Below are positions 32,940 to 36,155 of a stretch of DNA of 36,155 nucleotides, piece after piece (position 1 is the stretch's first letter; the number at the start of each line of letters is the position of its first letter). The stretch comes from Bacteroidota bacterium (GTDB lineage: Bacteria; Bacteroidota; Bacteroidia; Flavobacteriales; Schleiferiaceae). A program made the position numbers and the translations under genes. Below the pieces are notes generated by a model. The model was given only the letters and a program-made list of their open reading frames with translations. It did not search any database and was not told where the DNA came from. The stretch lies in contig PZPB01000022.1 of the NCBI GenBank assembly GCA_003045865.1, positions 1 to 36,155 on the forward strand, given 5' to 3'.

Positions 32940-34278
32940 TCAACTTGTTCCTCTTCTTCTACTATCTTCTTCCAGTTCTTGCGGTAAGCAAACCGTAAAG
33001 GTACTGCCTTTGCCTAATTCACTTTCGGCACTAGTGCTACCCCCTTGCGCCTCCGAATAATCTTTACATAATATTAGCCCGAGACCGCTTCCTTGTTCTT
33101 GTTGGGTGCCAATCTTACTTTTAGCATTTAAGGCAAAAAGTTTGCTCAGCTCTTCTTGGTTAATGCCAATGCCTTCATCCTTTACTTGAATAATTAAGAA
33201 ATTCTCTTGCACCTTTACATCAAGTGATATTTGAGTTTGAGAAGGGGGAAATTTAATGGCGTTTTGTAGCAGGTTACGCAATATAACGGTGGTCATGTTG
33301 GGGTCAAAAAAATCGCGTTGGGTTGACTTATACTCACTTACTAAACGAATGTTTTCAGCTTTAGCAAGCGCTTCCATATGTTCTAAGGTAGCTCTAAGAC
33401 AAGGTCCCAGCATTTTGCTCACTTATATTAGTGGTATGGCCATGCAGTTGGCCTTTCGACCAGTGCAGCATATCATCTAACATATAAGAGGTCCCTTTAA
33501 CCAGCTTTAGCAAATTGTGGTTTAAGCTAGCACGCATCGAGGGATCTAAATCACCAGCTTCATTTAGTTGTAGGTAACCTTCAATAGAGGCGAGGGGATT
33601 TTTTACATCATGGGCAAGTATCGAAAGTATTCGGGTAAGGTCTTTATTCGAATCTTTAAGATCATGCTCTTTGCTTAAAATGTTTTTGTGCTGAAGAATA
33701 GCGCGTTCCTTTTGTTTTTCATAGGCAGCTCTTACCATGCTGAACAGGAGGCTGATAAAGAAGGCACCAATAATATAACTCAGCACTAGATCTAAAACTC
33801 TCACTTCTTGCGAGGGATATTCGGTAAGCCAAGATGCGTCGACGTAAAAAGTATAGAGTGCAATAGACGCAAAGATTATTGAGTGAACCAGCGCCCAAAT
33901 CCATTGCAGTTGCGAATTGGTAGTGGCGGAAAGAAAAACTAGATTAATATAGCTAAGCAACAAGGTAGGGCCTTCATAACCACCATTGATGAAAAAATTA
34001 GTACCAAGGAAAAGGTAGCCAAAGATAATTACCATCCACTAGGCCCAGTAAAAGTGCTTCATAAAGCGAGATAACCAAAAGGCAATGGATAGAATTATTT
34101 CGCCAATTATAATGACGAAGACGATGTCCCAAAAACCAAGAAAAATGGAAACTACTAAGGCGGCATTTCATGCTAAAGCAATAATAAAGCAGATCTTATG
34201 GAAAAGAACTTCACGCAAGGAAAATTCTTCTTCCGTGCCTATGATTTGCTCATATATATTTGCTGTGCCCGTGGTCAA
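32940..34278 (-). pseudogene. Sensor histidine kinase pseudogene (two stops and one frameshift)
   Basis: The minus strand encodes an intact-looking design broken by three lesions. From a possible TTG at 34278, the frame gives a cytoplasmic N-terminus and several transmembrane helices (IVFVIIIGEIILSIAFW, then IIGAFFISLLFS), but it meets TGA at 34168-34170 and TAG at 34039-34041. After these it continues in the same frame through a coiled linker to the HisKA phosphoacceptor motif LAHDVKNPLASIEGYL. A frameshift then occurs near 33413-33416, where a run of four A (minus strand) carries one extra base. The HATPase_c domain continues in the other frame (NLLQNAIKF, VKDEGIGI, GSGLGLILCKDYS). Two bases of evidence for recent decay: domain motifs are intact and all frames remain open between lesions. 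A programmed event is unlikely given two separate stops. Confidence 0.9.
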
Positions 34279-34292
34279 TTTAACAGGAAATT

Positions 34293-34715
34293 TTAGTCGT
34301 AAAGGCTGCGCTCGGCATCTTCTTGAGGCTTACTGGCTGCGGGTGTGCGTTCCACCTTAGTTACAAAATATTTAGTAGAGCCACGCCAAGGCAAAATACG
34401 GTAGCGTTCGATATAGTGGAGGTTAATTCTTTCTCCACTGAGGGAAACCTCCTGCAAAAGTTTGATGGTTTGCGCGTCATCAGATTGGATGGAAAACTCG
34501 AAAACCTCTGACAGTTGATTATTACTGCTTACCGCGCCAAAGCTCCGTATGTTTAGCTGACCTTCCCAAGTCTTAAACATTACGCCTTTTTTGCTGAGCT
34601 TAATGACCGTGCCGGCACGGACCCCTTCTGAGTAAACACCGAAATAAATAAAGCTTAAATATCCTAATCCTGCTAAGAGCAGTATGCTTAGACTAATGGT
34701 GATTATTTTGCGCAT
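34293..34715 (-). CDS. Small membrane-anchored hypothetical protein
   Basis: 140 residues. An N-terminal hydrophobic helix (about 4-24, ISLSILLLAGLGYLSF) anchors or exports it; the remainder is a small beta-rich domain with YFGVYSEGVRAGTVIKLSKK and GERINLHYIERYRILPWRG. The C-terminus is polar (KPQEDAERSLYD). Short proteins of this type occur widely in Bacteroidota and sometimes carry a 6-phosphogluconate dehydrogenase label in databases, which this sequence does not support: it has no Rossmann motif. Function unknown. It lies just upstream of the kinase pseudogene (stop at 34293, kinase frame from about 34278), and repeat copy A ends 22 bases before its start. Confidence 0.8.
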   Translation of the reverse strand: MRKIITISLSILLLAGLGYLSFIYFGVYSEGVRAGTVIKLSKKGVMFKTWEGQLNIRSFGAVSSNNQLSEVFEFSIQSDDAQTIKLLQEVSLSGERINLHYIERYRILPWRGSTKYFVTKVERTPAASKPQEDAERSLYD

Positions 34716-34737
34716 GGTTTATTTTGAAAGATTTTTA

Positions 34738-35010
34738 GTTTAAACCTGAGTTTCCTGTAAAATTAACCCTCGGGCCTCTTGTAAATAGTGGGTTTTAAGC
34801 CGAAGCGCTGAAGCAATAGCGGGCTATTGTGAAGGGCTAAGGCACAGAAAAACCCTTTTTACAAAAGGCTTAGCCGTGTTTTTCAATAAAAATGAGGATT
34901 CTGAATCTAGATCGTCCAGCTATAGCGGGCTAAAGCAAATGAGCTAGATTCGTCTTTTCCTTTTCTTCAAAATCGGAGACCATAATTTTAAGCCGAACTT
35001 AAGTTTTAAC
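34738..35010. repeat. Intergenic element copy A, the longest (about 273 bp)
   Basis: The left end reads TTTAAACCTGAGTTTCCTGT. The right end, reverse-complemented, reads GTTAAAACTTAAGTTCGGCT, so both ends carry the family motif in inverted orientation. Inside are the GCCCGCTATTG module shared with copy D (34783-34834) and the AAATGAGCTAGA module shared with copy B (34910-34948). This element fills most of the 430-base gap between the hypothetical gene and the tRNA; no open frame of note lies in it. Confidence 0.75.
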
Positions 35011-35073
35011 AAAGATACATTTTGTGTTGCCTCTTGTGGCATAGAAAAGAGGTAATTAATTTTCCGCTGGGCC

Positions 35074-35107
35074 TTTGCCTGTGAAATTTCTTTTTAGTGT
35101 TACTTTG
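35074..35107 (+). promoter_or_regulatory. Promoter of the tRNA-Arg gene
   Basis: TTTG (35074-35077), a 22-base spacer and TTACTTTG (35100-35107), one base from TAnnTTTG. Transcription would start about 35 bases before the mature tRNA. Confidence 0.5.
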
Positions 35108-35146
35108 CAACCCCAATTTTACGTCGAAATGACGTTTTTAAAATAG

Positions 35147-35218
35147 GGCTCCGTAGTACAATGGATAGTATGCAAGTTTCCGGAGTTTGAGATGCAGGTT
35201 CGATTCCTGCCGGGGCTA
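35147..35218 (+). tRNA. tRNA-Arg (anticodon CCG)
   Basis: A complete cloverleaf can be drawn. Acceptor GGCTCCG (35147-35153) pairs with CGGGGCT (35211-35217), with two G-T pairs. D-stem GTAC/GTAT encloses an AATGGATA loop. Anticodon stem CAAGT/GTTTG encloses the loop TTCCGGA with anticodon CCG (35180-35182). T-arm is GCAGG TTCGATT CCTGC. The discriminator base is A at 35218. The 3' CCA is not fully encoded (CA follows). It decodes CGG arginine codons. A promoter lies upstream and a terminator downstream. It is the boundary between ordinary genes and degenerate mobile DNA to the right. Confidence 0.93.
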
Positions 35219-35233
35219 CAAATATTTGGAATT

Positions 35234-35275
35234 AACCCTTGTTAGTCAATAGATTAGCAAGGGTTTTTGTTTTTC
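35234..35275 (+). terminator. Intrinsic terminator after tRNA-Arg
   Basis: AACCCTTG (35234-35241) pairs with CAAGGGTT (35258-35265), with a 16-base loop, followed by a T-rich run (TTTGTTTTTC). It lies 16 bases after the tRNA end. Confidence 0.8.
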
Positions 35276-35515
35276 TACTGAAACATAACTGAAACTTTTC
35301 TTTCATTTGGGCACATGCTAAAATATAGTGTATCGCCATCTTTTAGATCATCCTCGAAAATCGTGTTTAAAATACGACAGATAATAGAGAGAATCTCCAC
35401 AAATCCGAAGTAAGGGATTTTAGATTTTGGAAGGGAATTTTGTCAAATGTGTTACTTATAATACCGATGATTGCGACCATCATAGCAAACAAAAAGCAAG
35501 ACAGGACTGATTTAA
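35276..35515. other. Gene-poor, AT-rich stretch after the tRNA
   Basis: No convincing gene. On the minus strand one frame is open from about 35608 down to a TAA at 35367-35369, with ATG only at 35483. The resulting 38-residue reading (MMVAIIGIISNTF onward) looks membrane-like but lacks a promoter and matches nothing I recognise. A second minus frame ends at TAG near 35276 without a usable start. Treat as intergenic or decayed mobile-element DNA. Confidence 0.4.
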
Positions 35516-35573
35516 AAACTCCACTTTTTCGGTAGCCATCTATTATAAAATGGTTACCGAAAAAGTGGAGTTT
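35516..35573. repeat. 23-bp inverted repeat with CA/TG tips around a 12-bp gap
   Basis: The left arm 35516-35538 ends in GCCA; the right arm 35551-35573 starts TGGTTACCGAAAAAGTGGAG. The arms are complementary at 22 of 23 positions, with one G-T pair. The gap is 12 A/T-rich bases. The inward-facing CA and TG tips resemble insertion-sequence ends lying back to back; the same sequence would also fold into a very long RNA hairpin. Confidence 0.7.
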
Positions 35574-35651
35574 AACCCACTGGAAATAGTCAAAGGCAAA
35601 GAAAAGTATTTACAAAAAAGACTGAAACAACTTGAAATGGCTAAGGAATAA
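35550..35651 (+). CDS. Small ORF of 33 residues, doubtful
   Basis: Starts at the ATG overlapping the right arm of the inverted repeat and encodes a lysine/glutamate-rich peptide with a short coiled-coil-like tract (KGKEKYLQKRLKQLEMAKE). It may be the truncated start of an insertion-sequence helper protein (OrfA-like, leucine-zipper type) or chance. No promoter or ribosome-binding site is evident. Confidence 0.25.
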   Translation: MVTEKVEFNPLEIVKGKEKYLQKRLKQLEMAKE

Positions 35652-35702
35652 ACTCAAATGTTGTTGTCTGATTATCAGCAACAAAACAGCTTAGTTATAA
35701 GA

Positions 35703-35927
35703 TAGCTCATAAGTGAAAATACTGTAATGATCCAGATATGGGCAGCTCTGATTATAATGCTCGTCTTGAAAGCAATGGCAAAGTTTAACAGGCACTTATC
35801 AAATCTGCTTGCCTTTATCAGGCTTAACTTATTTGTTAAAATCAACATGCAGGTGTGGCCATACAATCCTTTTGAAGAATGTAATGATCCTCCACAAAAT
35901 TTGAATTATCTGGGTTTTTTTTCTTGA
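35703..35927 (+). pseudogene. 3' remnant of an IS4-type transposase gene
   Basis: From about 35703 one frame reads ENTVMIQIWAALIIMLVLKA, then HLSNLLAFIRLNLFVKINMQ and a tail NPFEECNDPPQ, ending at TGA 35925-35927. This matches, from memory, the C-terminal end of Bacteroidota IS4-family transposases: a QIW-A-L helix, then LSNL-AF-RLNLF, then a proline-rich tail. The DDE catalytic core that should lie about 900 bases upstream is absent: the frame hits TAG at 35693-35695, and the sequence before it is unrelated. This is a truncated relic without function. The family call rests on recognition, not alignment. Confidence 0.6.
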
Positions 35928-36032
35928 AATGGATAATTAAACGCAATCAAAGCCTTTAAAAACCTCGGGTATTTTACGGTTTGAAAACGTTTAGGACGCT
36001 ATTGGAAGTATTCATATAATATCATTTTTAGC
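35928..36032. other. Non-coding sequence after the transposase relic
   Basis: AT-rich, with no open frame or strong hairpin. AAACGTTTAGGACGCTATTG (35984-36003 approximately) is the kind of sequence that could form the right end of the IS4-type element, but no partner left end is visible in the window. Confidence 0.3.
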
Positions 36033-36062
36033 TTTATAATTTATTGAAAAGTACTATATTTG
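36033..36062 (+). promoter_or_regulatory. Promoter for the partial CDS at the window end
   Basis: TTTA (36033-36036), an 18-base spacer and TATATTTG (36055-36062, exact TAnnTTTG). It lies 55 bases upstream of the ATG at 36118. Confidence 0.5.
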
Positions 36063-36117
36063 CTTATTAATCTTTTAAAGGTTAATTCGTATATTAAGGA
36101 CTGAATATCAACAATCT

Positions 36118-36155
36118 ATGTATGCGGTTATTAGAGTTTTCAAAGCGTTTCGGTG
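36118..36155 (+). CDS. Start of a CDS cut by the window end
   Basis: ATG at 36118 opens a frame of 12 codons (MYAVIRVFKAFR) that runs off the window. A good promoter lies upstream, so it is probably a real gene; too little is visible to name it. Its position beyond the tRNA and the transposase relic suggests accessory DNA. Confidence 0.4.
   Translation, partial: MYAVIRVFKAFR

Noticed and set aside
33394..33422. Programmed frameshift in the histidine kinase
   Set aside because: Two additional in-frame stop codons upstream make pseudogenisation the simpler reading, and no slippery heptamer with a downstream structure is seen.
34033..34278. Selenocysteine or stop-codon readthrough at the kinase TGA and TAG
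   Set aside because: The stops fall in membrane helices where Trp-like residues fit, no SECIS-like hairpin is apparent, and a frameshift lies downstream.
35119..35137. ACGTCGAAATGACGTT before the tRNA resembles the outer end of copy D
   Set aside because: The match is short, lies in the tRNA leader between promoter and tRNA, and lacks the rest of the element.
1..36155. CRISPR array, rRNA genes, prophage or complete insertion sequence
   Set aside because: No regularly spaced direct repeats, no rRNA-like sequence, no phage structural genes and no intact transposase were seen.

Overview
The window reads as a chromosomal segment of a Bacteroidota bacterium, most likely a marine Flavobacteriales-type organism. 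The evidence is type IX secretion (T9SS) sorting domains of types A and B, PorV/PorQ-like and CarboxypepD-TonB proteins, DUF2141 and DUF6089 proteins, tandem OmpH genes after bamA, and promoters of the TTTG/TTG-N17-23-TAnnTTTG type with A-rich start contexts and no strong Shine-Dalgarno sites. The genus cannot be fixed from the sequence alone.

Layout. (1) 73-594 (+) is a gamma-carbonic-anhydrase-type protein; bases 2-34 look like a divergent minus promoter for a gene left of the window. (2) 591-3190 (-) is a four-gene envelope operon: a sorting-domain-only T9SS protein, a DUF2141 protein, a putative barrel protein and an S41 peptidase lipoprotein. (3) 3282-15621 (-) is a run of seven tightly packed exported-protein genes: a secreted DNase I-like phosphoesterase, a large secreted protein, an OB-fold-like secreted protein, a terminator-like hairpin, a lipoprotein, a TonB receptor, a PorV/PorQ protein and a propeller-like lipoprotein. 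It could be a T9SS/TonB system acting on nucleic acids or phosphoesters; that substrate is an inference. (4) 15670-18117 (-) is an AsmA-like protein and 18352-19275 (-) an S4-domain pseudouridine synthase. (5) 19550-21519 (-) is pdxJ, an LD-carboxypeptidase and yraN. (6) From 21556 (+) come a CBS protein, nadK, DUF6089, uppS, bamA, two ompH-like genes and murI, a coherent envelope-biogenesis block. (7) An alpha/beta hydrolase (-), metG and a DUF2461 gene (+) follow. (8) 32940-34278 (-) is a histidine-kinase pseudogene with two in-frame stops and one frameshift, next to a small membrane-anchored hypothetical protein. (9) tRNA-Arg(CCG) lies at 35147-35218, followed by about 0.9 kb of decayed mobile-element DNA and the first 12 codons of a CDS cut by the window end.

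The most unusual feature is a family of intergenic repeats, about 100-270 bp long, with related inverted ends. Four copies are visible: 18165-18356, 19398-19556, 30001-30103 and 34738-35010. They share a terminal motif (core AACCTGAGTTC, then TAAAATTATAG, then CAGATTTTCA) and exchange internal modules. In two copies the terminal repeat overlaps the stop codon of the neighbouring gene. This looks like a small non-autonomous (MITE-like or ERIC-like) element family, which I do not recognise as a named one.

Several -7 boxes lie only 6-17 bases upstream of start codons (pdxJ, CBS gene, DUF6089, metG, the T9SS type-B gene), so very short or absent 5' leaders appear common here.
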